Positions 1 to 12,535 of a stretch of 64,000 bases of DNA are shown here, piece by piece. The stretch's first letter is position 1, and each line of letters begins with the position of its first letter. The position numbers and the translations under genes were made by a program. The stretch is from Lactarius indigo (Eukaryota; Basidiomycota; Agaricomycetes; Russulales; Russulaceae), in contig JAFKAC010000039.1 of assembly GCA_025766275.1 (NCBI GenBank), forward strand, positions 1 to 64,000, written 5' to 3'. Below the pieces are notes generated by a model. It had not been told where the DNA came from. It ran no database searches and saw only the letters and a program-made list of their open reading frames with translations.

Positions 1-765
1 AGGGATCGCAAAAAAAAAAAAAGAGAGAGATTGTGGTTGGGGAGACGGACGACGAGAACCTGTGGGAAACTTTTCCCCTCGAGCTAAGCTTGGGAGAATG
101 GAGCCTACGCCAGATCTGGGCATCTGAAAACGGGGCCTCCATGTCCCTGGCCGATCGTATAGCCTGGCTTCCCGCTCCGTCGGGTGGCTCGACATCGATC
201 GCGATAATGTGCCCGAGGGCGATTGGGGGTACGACGACGATCCACCGCTGCTGCTCGAATGATAGGGTGACGAGAGGTACGCTGCGGGTGGGACGACGGG
301 TGAGATGACGCCACCTCCGTGGAGCTGCATAGCGGTATCAAAGGCGCTTTCGCTCGTATGCGGTTCGTACGACGAGTACATGGTCGTGGGCTGCTGCTCG
401 TCCGGAGGCACATAATTTCTTGCGTCGAACGGAGCTGTAGAGGACTCGGGGGGGATGTAATTCCGGGCGTCAAAGTGCGCTGGTGTGCCAGGGGGAGGAT
501 ATGCGGGGACGGCCATAGGGGCTACTAAGGAGACGGGTCCGGGTGCTGGATATACCGCTATTGCAGGGGGCATCCCTCCGTTGGAGTAGTCTTGCGGACC
601 AGGCGGGAGCCCCCACGGATCTGTGCCCGGTGGGGGCTGCGGCCAAGCTGAGGCGTAGGAGGAGGGTTGTCCAGTTGCAGCATCGAAATATCCGGGACCA
701 CCTGACATGCCTGTTACACCTGCAAGCTCTGAAAGTGGGGGTATTTGGACGTAGGCAATGCCCAT
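1..765 (-). CDS. DUF6699-like protein, N-terminal part (runs off left edge)
   Basis: An open frame on the minus strand runs from an ATG at 765 to near the window edge. It is rich in Pro, Gly, Ser and Tyr, with a repeated 'FDARNY(I/V)PP' motif, followed by a segment 'RPGTWRPRF' and a Gly/Leu-rich stretch. That Trp-Arg-Pro segment resembles the linker before the globular domain in basidiomycete DUF6699 proteins, so the domain itself should lie beyond the left edge. A second ATG at 708 has a better context (G at -3) and may be the true start. A donor-like GGTTCTCG near base 60 followed by a long pyrimidine run suggests an intron at the very edge. Function is unknown for the family. The frame is clear; the family call is an inference from composition and this motif. 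Confidence 0.5.
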   Translation of the reverse strand, partial: MGIAYVQIPPLSELAGVTGMSGGPGYFDAATGQPSSYASAWPQPPPGTDPWGLPPGPQDYSNGGMPPAIAVYPAPGPVSLVAPMAVPAYPPPGTPAHFDARNYIPPESSTAPFDARNYVPPDEQQPTTMYSSYEPHTSESAFDTAMQLHGGGVISPVVPPAAYLSSPYHSSSSGGSSSYPQSPSGTLSRSMSSHPTEREARLYDRPGTWRPRFQMPRSGVGSILPSLARGEKFPTGSRRPSPQPQSLSFFFFAIP

Positions 766-1571
766 GTAAAACCGTGCAACGGATTTGTAGTTAATAAAAC
801 AGTAAAAGTCAGCTGTCGGGTGAAAATTGCGCAAAGGCCGATGAAGTCCGTAGAAAAGAAATAGTGATAGTAGCGTAGTGGGGGCTATATGTCGGGCACG
901 GTGTGATAGAAGGAAAAGGAGGAAAGTGTAACAGTCGACTGACACAAGAGAGTGATAGAGCACAGCTCTCAGGTGGAAAGGCACTGGTTCGATTCGAACT
1001 TGATGACCCCTACTGCCAGCGAGACGCTCGTTCGGCCGGCTCCTTCACCCCAAACGGGTAATTTTGCTCGGTAAAGTTGCTAAAGGCTCGGGATCGCTCT
1101 GGAGGTGTCGGGGTGGCGAACCGAACGACGACGCTACCCTGAGTGATCAGAGCGATGAAGGGTATTATACCATCGTATTCGGAGCTACAATACTAACAAC
1201 TGGGGACACCGGGCTGGACCATCAATCGATGGAACGCAACCCAACTTAGGAACTCATATGCGCCCCACGCCACCTGCCCAAGAACGCGTGCCCAGGCTAA
1301 TATCGTAATTACAAACAGGTACAGTTCGGCCTCGTGTTCGAGTTATCAGCCCCAGCCGCCCCAGGATGACGTCCGGAGTAACATCCGGGCGCTTACGGAA
1401 ATTGCTTGTGAGTGAGCGGGTCCGGAGCCAACTGGAGGACCAAATCCAGTGGTGGTACAACTTGTGGCCGAACCACGATAGTTGGCTGTGACACCAACCC
1501 CTTTGAAGCAGACGTTAGCAGGTCGATCAATGCACCAAGACCAGAAACAGCAATTTCATACAGCTGGGGCA
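766..1571. other. intergenic, no gene seen
   Basis: This spacer lies between the DUF6699-like gene start and the 3' end of RRP46. Reading frames here are short and lack family-like sequence. A B-box-like GGTTCGATTCG near 985 does not fold into a tRNA. Confidence 0.5.
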
Positions 1572-2486
1572 CTAGATCTCTATTTTGGAGTCGTCCGACT
1601 CCCGGTCGCCAACCTTGATACCATCCTCACTTTGTGCTGTGCCTTCCAGCGCCTCCTCAGACATTTGGCCTACTGGAGGCAGAGAAGGTAAGCCGTCCAT
1701 TTGCGGAACGCTCCGCTTGATTGCTCTCCATACGGCCTCTGCACCTACAAGACCCAGTGCTCTTGCACGTGAAAGTTCTCCTTCGTCAAATGAGCCATTC
1801 TTCGCATGCCAGTTCGTCCAGACTAGTCTCGCACCGGGGGTCACAGGTGATTCTTGGGACTCGCCGGTCTCAGTGGTGAACAGGTAGGCGAAACAGCCAG
1901 AAGCTGCTGCTGGATGGGACTCCGCTTCAGAAGGATCAAGCACAAGAGTGGAAGTGGCTTCTTCGGATGCAGGGTGGAGCGATGCGACAGCAGCAGCGCA
2001 AACCACCCCCGTCATGGGTATGGACCCTCCATTTAAGAGAGATAACGAAGCGGCATTGATACATGCGGCAACCAAGGATGGGGAGAAGCGATCGGTGAGG
2101 GAAGGGGTCAGAGATTGGACCACGAGCTGGATAAGCGTCCTCGGGTTACGTGATAAGATGATGGACGGCGCGAGCAGACCCCGCAACGACGCGGCGAGGG
2201 CTTTGGATTCCGTGCCGGGAAGCGACGACAGTGGTCTGACGCTGACCTCGATGGTGGCCCTCGACGGCTGCTCCGCGGCAAGCCGGACCTCGATGGGACC
2301 CGAAACTGAAGCGAGGGCTTCCATCTCGCCTTGACAAACATGAGAATCAGATGCTAAGAGGCGGCGTACATAGGAACGTACCAAATCCAAACCGCGCTGA
2401 CCCATCCACCCTTGCGAGCCTCTCGTAAACGATACCAAAGGCCTTAGATCTTCGTTTCCCCGACCATCAGCTCGCAAGACAGCCAT
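1572..2486 (-). CDS. RRP46: exosome complex subunit RRP46 (RNase PH fold), apparent one-base frameshift in exon 1
   Basis: RRP46 is a non-catalytic RNase PH-like subunit of the ring of the RNA exosome, acting in nuclear and cytoplasmic RNA decay and processing. Visible matches are 'RADGRGNEDLRPL' at the N-terminus, then 'LARVDGSARFGFG', then 'LASVSGPIEVRL' after the intron, and 'NPRTLIQLVVQSL' and 'MTGVVCAAAVASL' further on. Exon 1 is 2382-2486, the intron is 2330-2381 (52 bases, GTACGT...CAAG), and exon 2 is 1572-2329. The exons sum to 863 bases, one short of a whole number of codons: the start frame (RPLVSF) and the frame of 'YERLARVDG' differ by one base at the AAA of 2427-2429. One missing base there would restore about 287 residues, the usual family length. 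Either this is a sequence error or the allele is broken. The acidic C-terminal tail after the fold is poorly conserved. Confidence 0.8.
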   Translation of the reverse strand: MAVLRADGRGNEDLRPLVSFTRGSQGWMGQRGLDLVRSYVRRLLASDSHVCQGEMEALASVSGPIEVRLAAEQPSRATIEVSVRPLSSLPGTESKALAASLRGLLAPSIILSRNPRTLIQLVVQSLTPSLTDRFSPSLVAACINAASLSLLNGGSIPMTGVVCAAAVASLHPASEEATSTLVLDPSEAESHPAAASGCFAYLFTTETGESQESPVTPGARLVWTNWHAKNGSFDEGELSRARALGLVGAEAVWRAIKRSVPQMDGLPSLPPVGQMSEEALEGTAQSEDGIKVGDRESDDSKIEI

Positions 2487-2718
2487 TTGGACAATGCAAC
2501 GTCGAGCGGTCTGAACAAATGTTCCGTCACGCTTGTGTGACCGTGTGACACACCTCCTACTCCCTTTGCAACCTGCAACGGACTTGCAACTGCGTGTTGA
2601 GACCGAAGCCCAACCTCTTTCAACCCAGCTCGGACACCCAAATTCTCTAACGATGCCACGATGGACCAATGAGCGAAGGCGATCTGACGGCGCGAGTCCC
2701 AATTACGATACCGAGAGC

Positions 2719-2762
2719 CTGTCTGGCATAACGTGGTGAGCTGTCTGACATAACGTGGTGAC
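2719..2762. repeat. 22-bp tandem duplication upstream of RRP46
   Basis: Two adjacent 22-base units, each carrying CATAACGTGGTGA, differ at two positions. They lie about 235 bases upstream of the RRP46 start, so they could be promoter elements, but nothing else supports that. Confidence 0.7.
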
Positions 2763-4709
2763 GCTGCCCAAAACAATTTACTTACAAGTACTAGCGTGGG
2801 CCAGCCTCGTTGGCACTCTTTTCGCTTGGCTGGGGCCTTCGAATCGCAACGACAGGCAGCTATATGCTAGTCTGGCAGAATTTCTCGAATGTATGCTCTC
2901 ACCGCAATTATCGCAATTTCCCACTCGAGTCAGCTCGCGTGTAAAGTTGAACCGAAGAACATGAGAGCTCTTCGGTGCTCCTCCCTTTTTGGGTCCATTC
3001 ATGAGCTAGTTATCTATAGCCCCTCCGCGGGATGTGAGCGAGGACAATTGTGCGTCGCCATATCTGTCTGCTCTATTGTCCAGCTGTCCTATTGTCTTCA
3101 GCCACCCCTTCGAGACGAGTTTGAAATCTCATCAAGACAGGGTGTGAGACGCACGTATATGCCGGTTTGTCTCACCTACTTTCCTTTTCGGGGCACCGAC
3201 GCCTGATGGGGATTTCCTAACACGCATTTTCCTTTGTCTTCCAACTTGGGCTCGCAGGCGCTGCTGACTCGAGCAACTGGGACATGTTTGAAGTTAAAAG
3301 GATCCTGGTTTTTTTAGGGCCACCAATTTACAGTCCCAGCACACCCTCCCTAGCACCGTGCGCGCTCGCAAAACGTGTCCTCTTCTCTTGGCGCCTGCAA
3401 AACCGACACGCGAACTGCCGACCTTGTCTCGCGCTTAGACCTTGGGTGTGTTCGATTATCCCTTTCTCCGCAAGCTGACACTGGATCCGCATCCTTGCCT
3501 TCGGTTTGTGTCTGCCTTAGGCGATACCACCCCTCGCTGCGCCCGCCGTCTCTCCACCTCTGGCTATGGTATCAGCCGCGGCACATTCCTATCTACTGAT
3601 AACGTTTCCTTATTGTTATCCACCCGGTTCTCATGTCACGAGCAAGACTGTCCATGTGCGACGGTCTCCTACCTTGCTTCCGTGTTCGTAGGTTATGTGT
3701 CATTTTGTGTTTCTCATCTCCACTCTTTCTCCCATCTGTCAACTCTATCACATTCCCCTCATCTCTCGTAATCGTTGGCTTTTTTCGTCCTCCATATCCA
3801 CATGGTCTTTTTGTCAATTCCCTACAGCATCGTCCTTCGGCGTCGGGACCTTGATGTTCTCCATCCCCATCCCCCGGTCTTGGCCGAAACCCCAGCGCAA
3901 TAAGGCAATTATTCTGTGCTTCTCAGAAAATTGTCCCCAATCTTTTACGGGCAGTCCTCGGCGTTCCCATCTCCCTTCACTTACGCGGTTCCTGTTCGTC
4001 TGATGGGCTCCGTGTATTTTTCTACAGTACCCCAAACCTTAGATCATCCCATGAACGCTGAGCCACCAAACGGTGTTTATTAATTCGCTTAGGCCCTGGA
4101 AGCAGGGTTGCCAGTATCTGGTGCCTCATCGTCGCAGTGAACCGAACAGTGGTACAGTACCTCCGGGGCTCCATTTACACCCTGCCTCGTGCCCGTCAGG
4201 ATATGGACAAGACAGTACGCCGCCCGTACGATGCGTGCGTTGGACCCTCGATTTTTCTTTGCCCGTAATTCGGGCCGAACTCCCCCGTGCGCCGTCTTCT
4301 ATCTCCATTTGCGCAGCTCTGGGATACGCGGGCTCCCACGTGCGACACGATTTGCCGTAAACCCCCGCCGTCAGCTGATCGGCGTTATCAATACCATCGC
4401 CGGCGGTGGCAAATTAGAACCGGGCGTCCATCAGATGTTCCGCAACATCACGGCACCATTCTTGTCATTGATACTACGCACGGCAAGTATATACAAATAA
4501 ATTGAATTTCGTCAAAGTGCAATCGTGTACAAGGAAAAAAGGCGGGAATTGTGGGATAAATGATACAATGCGCTATCCAATAATAGGCCAAGCAAGATAC
4601 AACAAATATACAAAGGAGAGAACGCCATTACCGCTACATGCATCGTGGGTGGTGGGGGTGGGTGGTCCAACAACAACAGCACAAGATAGGATAGGAAAGC
4701 AAGCCGAGG
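2763..4709. other. intergenic, no gene seen
   Basis: This spacer separates the RRP46 upstream region from the 3' end of the HMG-box gene. Frames of up to about 110 codons exist on both strands, but none resembles a protein family or chains through plausible splice sites. Pyrimidine-rich stretches are present around 3,500-3,800. Confidence 0.45.
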
Positions 4710-6388
4710 TCAGAAACTGAAACTCTGAGCGGACGCGAACATGTCCGTGAAGTCTATGGCTGCTACCTCTGACACGGGGTGTTTCTGACTGAAAAACTGG
4801 AATGACGCCGAGAACCCCTTCGAAGTGGGGTATGGACTCTGCTGTTCTGGTTGGTGGAGATCCGACAGATGTGTCAAAGGGTCGCCACCGAGCCCTGCTC
4901 CAGGTCTTTGACTGCAGTCAAACCTGATGTCGCCACAAGAATCCAATTGCGCCATGATGTTGTTGTATGGATCGTACGCTGGGGTAGACGGCGCCGGCAC
5001 CGCCTCTACAGGAGAGAATTGCCCTCCTGGATAGTTGATCGGCGTACAGGGTGAACTCGGGAACGGCGAGGGCGACCACGCCTCGTCCAAGAAGGACATG
5101 TTGAGGGGTGATGGGAATGACACTGGGGTCTCCGCGTGGAACGCACCGTACGACTCGTTGTCGAGCACGGGGCTGAGAGGGTCGATGGAATCATCAATGC
5201 ATGAAGCTGGCGCTTCGTGAAAAACGAATGTGTTAAAATCCTATAAAGAAGAGACAAAGATCGGCAACCTGGTAGGCAAGAAGGCAGTCTAGGGATACTT
5301 ACAAGAGAAGGTGCTTGTTTAGTGACGAACGCGTCGTCTATGTGGGAAACGGGAGGGAGCACAAGAGGGGGCATGTCGCTCCATGTGGCATCCGGTAATG
5401 TATCGGTACTCTCGGCGATGTTTGCGAAGGGTGAAGAGCCAAAGACAGAAGAGCAAGAGGGGGACCAAGACGAGAATGGGGAACAGGCGTCCATGACGGG
5501 TTGATCTTCCACAGCGCTCGACGGGTGCGACATATCGGGCTGGGAACTGGTCGCTCTGAGACGGCGGGAGGACAGTATGGGATCCGGACGGAGGAACGCA
5601 GGCGCGGACGGGTCAGTGTCGGGCGCGGGCTCGGACACGGAACGACGGAAGGAGCGCGCGGTGATGGGGGTATCGAAGCGCGTGACGATGACCGGTACGT
5701 GGTTCTTGTCGAACTCCTCGACGGCAGCCTGCAGGTCCGCACCCTTCTTGCCCTCGACGAGCAGCTGCGCAATCTTGGCACAGCGCTTCATGTCCTTGGG
5801 GCCGACCTCGCGCACCTTGCGCTTCTCTGCCGCGGCGCCGCCCTTGCTCCGCACGTGCGAGGGGCGGAACGCGTAGTCCGGGAACTTGCGCTTGTGCTCG
5901 GCCTGCGCGAGTTTGGCCTTGCTGTGCCAGAACTGGCGCTCCTCGTGTGGCATGTTCTGCCAGGTGAGCCCGATGATCTTCGATAGCGTGCTGTGGTTCG
6001 TCTCGACCTCTGTGGAGACGTGCCGGCTCTTGATGAAGGACGAGCGGAAGAGGATGAAGGCGTTCGGGGGTCGCGGGATATGGTCCTCCGCCTTCTTCTT
6101 CCCGTGTCCTGGCTTGCGCGGCACAGTGCCATCTGGGTTCGATGGGAAGAGAGAGGGTGTGGTCTCTGTGCTATCAACGAAGGACTCCTCCGTGAATGTG
6201 CCCGGAGTGACGGCAGGGGCAAAAGCGATCTGCTGGGAGGCAGTGACAGACTCTATAGTGTCGGTCCAGGTAAGCTGGACTCCTGCACCGAGATGAGCCT
6301 GGTGTGCGGCGATGAGGGGGAGAACGGCTCACTCACCATCTGTGTCCTCCTTCTCCTTCTTAAGGGATCGCGTTCGCTCAGCAGGCAT
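4710..6388 (-). CDS. HMG-box transcription factor (MATA_HMG type)
   Basis: This is a three-exon gene for about 520 residues: exon 1 6337-6388, intron 6283-6336, exon 2 5303-6282, intron 5241-5302, exon 3 4710-5240. Both introns are GT-AG and keep the frame. The HMG box starts at 'HIPRPPNAFILFRS' (around residue 90) and continues through 'STLSKIIGLTWQNM' and 'FWHSKAKLAQAEHKRKFP', the three-helix minor-groove DNA-binding fold of fungal mating-type and sexual-development regulators such as Pcc1/Prf1-like proteins. It is preceded by a basic 'KPGHGKKK' segment. The long C-terminal region is rich in Ser, Pro and acidic residues, as in activation domains. Expected location is the nucleus. No homeodomain or pheromone gene lies nearby, so this is probably not the mating locus itself. 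The exact orthologue is not assigned. Confidence 0.88.
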
Positions 6389-6505
6389 GTTCACAGAAGT
6401 AACAGCAGAGAGGGGAAGGTATCGCTGAAGAGGGATAACAGGGATGTCTTATTTCGGGGGGTACGGAATACTTATGCACAAGAAGCCCATAGCAGCGCTG
6501 AACCG

Positions 6506-6512
6506 CTTTATA
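6506..6512 (-). promoter_or_regulatory. TATA box of the HMG-box gene
   Basis: On the minus strand TATAAAG lies about 118 bases upstream of the predicted ATG at 6388, a suitable distance for a TATA box with a leader of about 90 bases. Confidence 0.5.
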
Positions 6513-9500
6513 TGATAGATAGCCCCGAAGTTCAACGAACACTAGACACGCGCTTGCTGTAATATTTCAGGGGTTTTACCACATACGGATTATCAGATTT
6601 ATATTTCATTTATTTTCGCTTACACTTTTCCCGGCTCGGCGCCCTCTACTCCGACCTTCATTTCCTTATTGGGTTACCCTCTGCCGGCCGCTTCCACGCA
6701 TTCCAGACCCCGTGCGAGCTCAACTCGACACCCTGATTTTCCGGAAGAGCTGGGGCTAGCGGTCTCTTCACATCGACCCTACATCTTCACATCTCAGCTG
6801 GAAATCGCAGAAGCTATGCTGCGCAAATGCTTACAAGAGTTAGGCGTTCGATTAACGAGTTCAGGCCTCAGGTCCCAGCGAGAATGCCTGTTCCTATGCA
6901 CCACAAGCCCTTCCTTGGTGTGTGTTGTACTTCCTTGTTTCTTAAAGTCGTCTCGCACACGGTCTGACACTAGCACAGATCTGGCGTTAGTGGCAATCTC
7001 TGTTTGCCCCATCAAGATTGCAACATCACTAAGTTAGCCTCCGGCGCCCGCCATCAGGAGGGGGGCGAGATATCACTCTCACGTCAGCCTGCCAACGTTG
7101 TTGTGCTCTGGTCTCTAGGGTGGGGGATTCCCGACCTTCTGGGGTGACATTTCGGGAAGTCATTCTACGACACCCTTGAACGATTATTTTTTTTTCAGCC
7201 CCCGGACTCATCTGACCGCTTACTCCGAGGTTTGCGGCGGCCTCCTTACGGGCGGTCTCAGGCTGGGGGGGTCCAGAATCTGGGCTCTGAACTCTAAAAA
7301 GTCGAAGGTTCACAGATTCCTGTTTCCAGTTGGGGGTGGTGGCATCTTATTCTTGACCCGCATCTCAGAAATAGCCTATCGGTTGGTAATATGTTATCCA
7401 CTTAACAAGTCCCTGGACCTTTTTACGATTGAGACTAAGGCTGATCGTTCGCCACACTCTCATTTTGACTTTGGCCGTCCTCATACTGCATGCAGACTCG
7501 TGAATACGAGGCCTCTTTTGAACGTTTGGAGTATTTCCTTACTGCACGACTTACAAAGTCTCGCCTTGCGGAAATAAGACACGAGGCAGAGGTTTTTGTA
7601 ATGACGGAATAACCCATTCAGTCATGCTAGATCTCGATGCCTCCATACATAAATTTCCAACTTCCCGATGAAATGCCTCCGGGATGGGCCACGTAATTGA
7701 AATTATTATGTCATCCTCACGGATGACCGAGTTCAACATGGTTGAACTCTCTGACATTGAACTCTCTGAGTCCCTTCGTCAACTGATGAAACTACTGCTT
7801 GCCTGTCCTGGTGAACACCATATCCATACTTGCTCGTGGCGCTCTATGTCCCTGGAAGCTGCTATTTGCGGGCCCTCACGCAGCACGCAAGTCGGTTGAA
7901 CTGAGGCGATTTTCATTTTTCTTGGCTTATCGTTGCCCGATTTCTGCTTTTTCTTTTTCTCACCCCATTGTGCCGTACGCCGCCGTCCGCTCATTCCTCC
8001 TGCGATTCCGCCCTTGCCTGATAAACAGTTTTTCCGAGAGGGACCAGGAGAAATAAACCATAACGACACATTAAATTGGCCCCATTGGCGAAAAACAAAT
8101 GCCGTCAGGCTTTGTGTTCTCATGCCCCGATCGAGCAAAGTCGGCGCAAAGTATGAATAAGCGACACTACAACTAGATCAAATTACTCGGTGATGGCGGT
8201 GTAAGTACTTACCGCACCCAATGTGTTTACCCAGCCGACAGATCCAGGTGTGGCCCCCGAGAGCGGACGGGGACTAACTGTCTACATTCTGGACTGAAGA
8301 AAGCACCCTACTACGAACAGAACTATATTTACATTCTGCACTAACGGCGGCAGCTAAAGAACAAGGTCTCCTGCACCAATCTTGCCACCGCCTGGGAACG
8401 AACCAGGGCGCGGTGATTCCGGCACCATTCCAAACGGCATGGGAAGCTCTCAAGTCGGACTGCAGAACGCGGCGGAGCATTCAGAATCAACAAAAAAAGG
8501 ACGAAAAAACAAAAAGGAATCTTCCGGGTTCCCTCGAACTTAATCGCTTCTGGCCACCCACGCTCCCAGCGAAAATCCAAACGAGAAAAAAGAGCCGTCC
8601 CACGAAGTCGCCGTCACACCCCAGATGTAAAGTAAGTTACAGTTTTCGCGCTGTGAGCCCGAATGAATGAAATCAAGGGCTTGTGGAGGGCGCAGGGGGA
8701 TGCTGGAGGCGCTGGGGAAGGGGGGTGGGTTGCGCGCGTGTTCTTGCCAGGAACACCTTGTATTTTTCCCTGTGAAGAACGACGGCGTACGCGCTTCTGC
8801 CCCACAGACGCGTGCTCGCATGTGCGCTCAACACCCACAGTCGTCGCATCGGCGCATGGGGAAGTCGCTCCATAGGCACGCTAAGCAGAGATCGTGGCCG
8901 CCGGCGCGCGACACAAGGCGAGACGATCACGGTTGACCCAAACGATAAGAGAGCCTGAGGTAGATCCACAACCGTAAGCGGCGGCGCCTCCGAGTTGTCG
9001 CATCGCGTCTACGGTCCCGAGATGACAGACATCCTGGCATCGGCATTACAGTAGCATTATTATTTATTTTATTTAATATTTATTTATTTCTCCCTCGCTG
9101 ATTGTTGTGGATTGAATTTCGGGGAGTTCTTGGCGCCGGGGGGTAAAGGAGGTACCGAGAGATGCCTCTCGCCCCGGGAATTAGTCCTGGAACGGACAGG
9201 GCTCGGGCCAAGATAAAGAGAGTGACATGACTGTCGTGTTGCAAGGATACCTTGTCGGTTCCAGACCACGGACGTACGGCGACACGGTCGCTTGCGCTTA
9301 GAAAGAATGGAGCCAGACACTCAGGTCTGGGTATTTGGATGATGTGATGTCGAGACGAGCGGGTCGTCCCTGAGCGTAATTTTCCACTAGATAGATGACT
9401 GTAGTCCTTGGGAGCATCTCTTTGTCGAGCGCCGTGTGGCGGACAGCGATCGGACATATTGATGTCAGCAGCCTTTCATGGACTATTATTAGGGCAGCTA

Positions 9501-10188
9501 GGAACAGTGAACATGATAAAGGGGGGTTCTGGGTCGTGAAGGGCCAAGTGGAACCGATGTGACAGCCGTTATTAGGACAGCTCTGTTAAATGGCTCAGTG
9601 ACACTTGACGCCAGGCTAAAAAAGAAAGAGAAAACGCAAACACCCTGGGATTCTAGCCCTTCGAAACAAGCAAGGCGCAACCGCCGGACCTCGTTGACCG
9701 CTTGCGATGATACTCACCATGCCTTACTGTGGTGGAGCCGATGTGACCAGCGAGACTTCACATTTGGAAGGCCAAAAGTATCACATGGATCATAGCACCG
9801 CCCGCGTGTGGTTAGCACCAACCCATCGCGCCGCCTTGTTTTTCTTGGTATCAGCCATTTTCTGAATGGTTTCATGCAGATAGTGATGGTCGTTCAGAAA
9901 TACAGTAGTGCTACCGCCCATCGTGAAAGGGAAAATCGAGATCGAAGTTAATGACGCCCAAATGGACGTAGCGCACTGTCACGGTTACGACGAGGGAAGT
10001 TCCCGAGTCCAAGATCGACAAGACACAGATGTGGTCGACGATTGATTGTTCAGTCGACGTCTTTCCACAATCTTTCCACCCGCTGAGAGGAGGGGGGAAG
10101 GGGGGGGAAGATATGCGCGGAATCAGATTTCCGAGGATGTCACCGCGACACACGGTCCGGCCCGATGTGTAGAAGTATGAAAAGTACA

Positions 10189-10212
10189 TGAAAATGAAAA
10201 TGAAAATGAAAA
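10189..10212. repeat. (TGAAAA)4 microsatellite
   Basis: Four perfect TGAAAA units are followed by an A-rich run. Confidence 0.9.
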
Positions 10213-12475
10213 ACAAAAAAAAAACACTTCGTTCACCTGGTGTAATTTACGGGTGCAGTGTCGGGACAAGAGGCGGGCCTAGAAGTCTGTGCAATGTAAT
10301 TCGGTGCTGTGATTTGGTGCAATGAAAATATTTGTGACTTGGGGACTAGCGGATGGAAAGATCACCCAAGAGAGGGCATACCACAGTACCTCTCCGGTGC
10401 GCTTCCCCCCTCCTCCCCCAAGCTCAAGTCGAGGCTGTAAGGCTCACGGAGGTGTCTCCAGACAGCTGACCGCTCCGGGATCACTTCTGGCTGTCTGGCT
10501 GCGAGTCGGATGGGTACGCATCGATTTTCTCTACGTTTAGCGGAAGAAAAATGAGGGGGAAGGACAGGCATAGGCAGCGCGGAAGGGGCTAGGTGGGGGC
10601 GTTATAAGCCAGGACGGGGGACCTGCACGAGGTTGCAGCACCCCCTACACCCCCCTTTGATCGACGAGGCGAGTGGCCATGAGGTTCAAGCAATGTCACT
10701 GCCACTTTTCTCCTCGAGGCTTGTCAGACCCGGATGATGGACAGGTTCCCCGAATGATGATACTCTTCGGAGGACAGTCAATTGTTCAAGACATCTCCTG
10801 CAGTCTAGAGAGCAGCCTCAAGTCAAATATTCTTAGCTTGCACGGGGGAAAGCAACGGCAGCACAGTCCTGGGGAGCGGTGAGTGGGAGTCGCTTTCCAT
10901 GCCATAGAATACTACTGAGCGAGCATGCGTGTCACACGCCCAGCTGCGGATACGCTGGAACAAAAGCCCAGTGGAGTGTGAGGCCGGAAGGGTCGACACA
11001 TGGACACAGACATTACAATTGCGGAATTATCTCAGTGCCTGGTTCTGTGACTTCTTCCTGGAACACATAATCCCGTCCTGAAAATCGAGAGCGGGGGGGG
11101 GGCGCAAACTTTACGCTCCACGCTCGCCATCAGAAATAAATAAAAAATATTAACGAAATATCAAGGGAGAGGAATAGGCCCCGAATTGCCCGATGGGATT
11201 TCTGTCGAGTCCCGTAGGATCATCTTTTCAAGTTTGTGATGTCCGCGGTGAACGAGCGTACTCGTCCTTCGGTGCTGCGGTCGTACGACGTCCCTTCGAG
11301 AAAGAGAACGAGTACATTAAACAATAAGCAAGAAGCGCACGTGGGTCGTGCGTGGCAAAGTACCGTGGGCGCTGCGTCACAGATTCCCGGCGAAGTCGGC
11401 CACGAGGCGACAGCGCAACATAATCCGGAAGCAAAAAGAAAGAATTCGTCATGTCATTTCCCCCAACCGCCCTGATAACGCGCTGAACGCAGCAAAAAAA
11501 AAAAAAACACTGATTAGCGTATTTCCATGGGCGATCTCAATCAAAAGTGTACTTCTTCTCCACTTCCTCTGGAGAATAGCGTGGATCAAAGTGGCAATAG
11601 TGAACCCTATGATCATGGGTCTGCCAGCGATAGGAAATCTGTGTGAGAAAAATCTCCTTTAGAGGGACCAGGTGACACAAGTACCGTCAACTCAAAATCC
11701 TACCGGGAGGTACCTGCGCAAAACGGCCGAATAGCACCGGAAGAATACAGAAGTAACCGGGTGCGACAGTCGTAACCGTGACAAAGCGCCTCAATCATCC
11801 CGTCACGTGATGAACTCTGTCCACTCCATGATACCTCCACTACTGGAGATAAGTGAACAAATGCCCACGACACTGCTACCACCGAGAAGAAGCGCCGATC
11901 AGCGAGATCTTATCGACATCGGGGTCCAAAGCCCTGAGGCCCGCTTGCCCAGCCGGTAAAAGTGGCAGGATCTACCGCTGCGCGTATAGAAATCGTTGTA
12001 CTGTCGTTTTTCGAGGGGGCTCGCTAATTTTCTACTATCTTTCGCGACGCCCCGCCCGGCGGCCGCAACTCTGGATGCCGTGATTATTCGATAACCTGTT
12101 ATCATCAGCACGTCGCTGTTGCTCCGTCGAAATCAGAAGGAAAAACAAAAACAAAGGACTCTAGCGGCGGCCGAGTGCAGTATCCGTGGAGACGCCGCCA
12201 GCATTAATAGCACTGACCGTCATATCATAGCATCAAGACCGCACTAACGGAGGGAGGGTTGTCACCCCCAAACCTCCGTCCGTCCGTTGCTGTGCTTGCA
12301 GCGGAGATCTTGCGCCGCAGTACTTGTGTGTGGCGAACAAAGCACTCGTTCAGTTACACCCCTAAGCGAGTTCTACAGAATGGAAGCCAGACGTCTCACA
12401 CTGAGCCGATAATAGCAGGGTGATACTGTACAGTAGTAGCAGCGCAGATCCGTCTTCTAATCATTCAATTCTTCA

Positions 12476-12535
12476 GGTTTGTAATGTGCGGGTTTGTAAT
12501 GTGCGGGTTTGTAATGTGCAGGTTTGTAATGTGTG
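12476..12535. repeat. 15-bp tandem repeat, four units
   Basis: Four head-to-tail copies of GGTTTGTAATGTGCG; the last two differ at one or two positions. No coding context. Confidence 0.92.

Noticed and set aside
940..1015. Possible tRNA with B-box-like GGTTCGATTCG
   Set aside because: The T stem would have three mismatches in five and no acceptor or D stem pairs; at most a decayed tRNA-like relic.
8340..8430. Perfect T-arm-like hairpin on the minus strand (CCTGG, TTCGTTC loop, CCAGG)
   Set aside because: No acceptor partner for the following bases and no A box or anticodon stem upstream.
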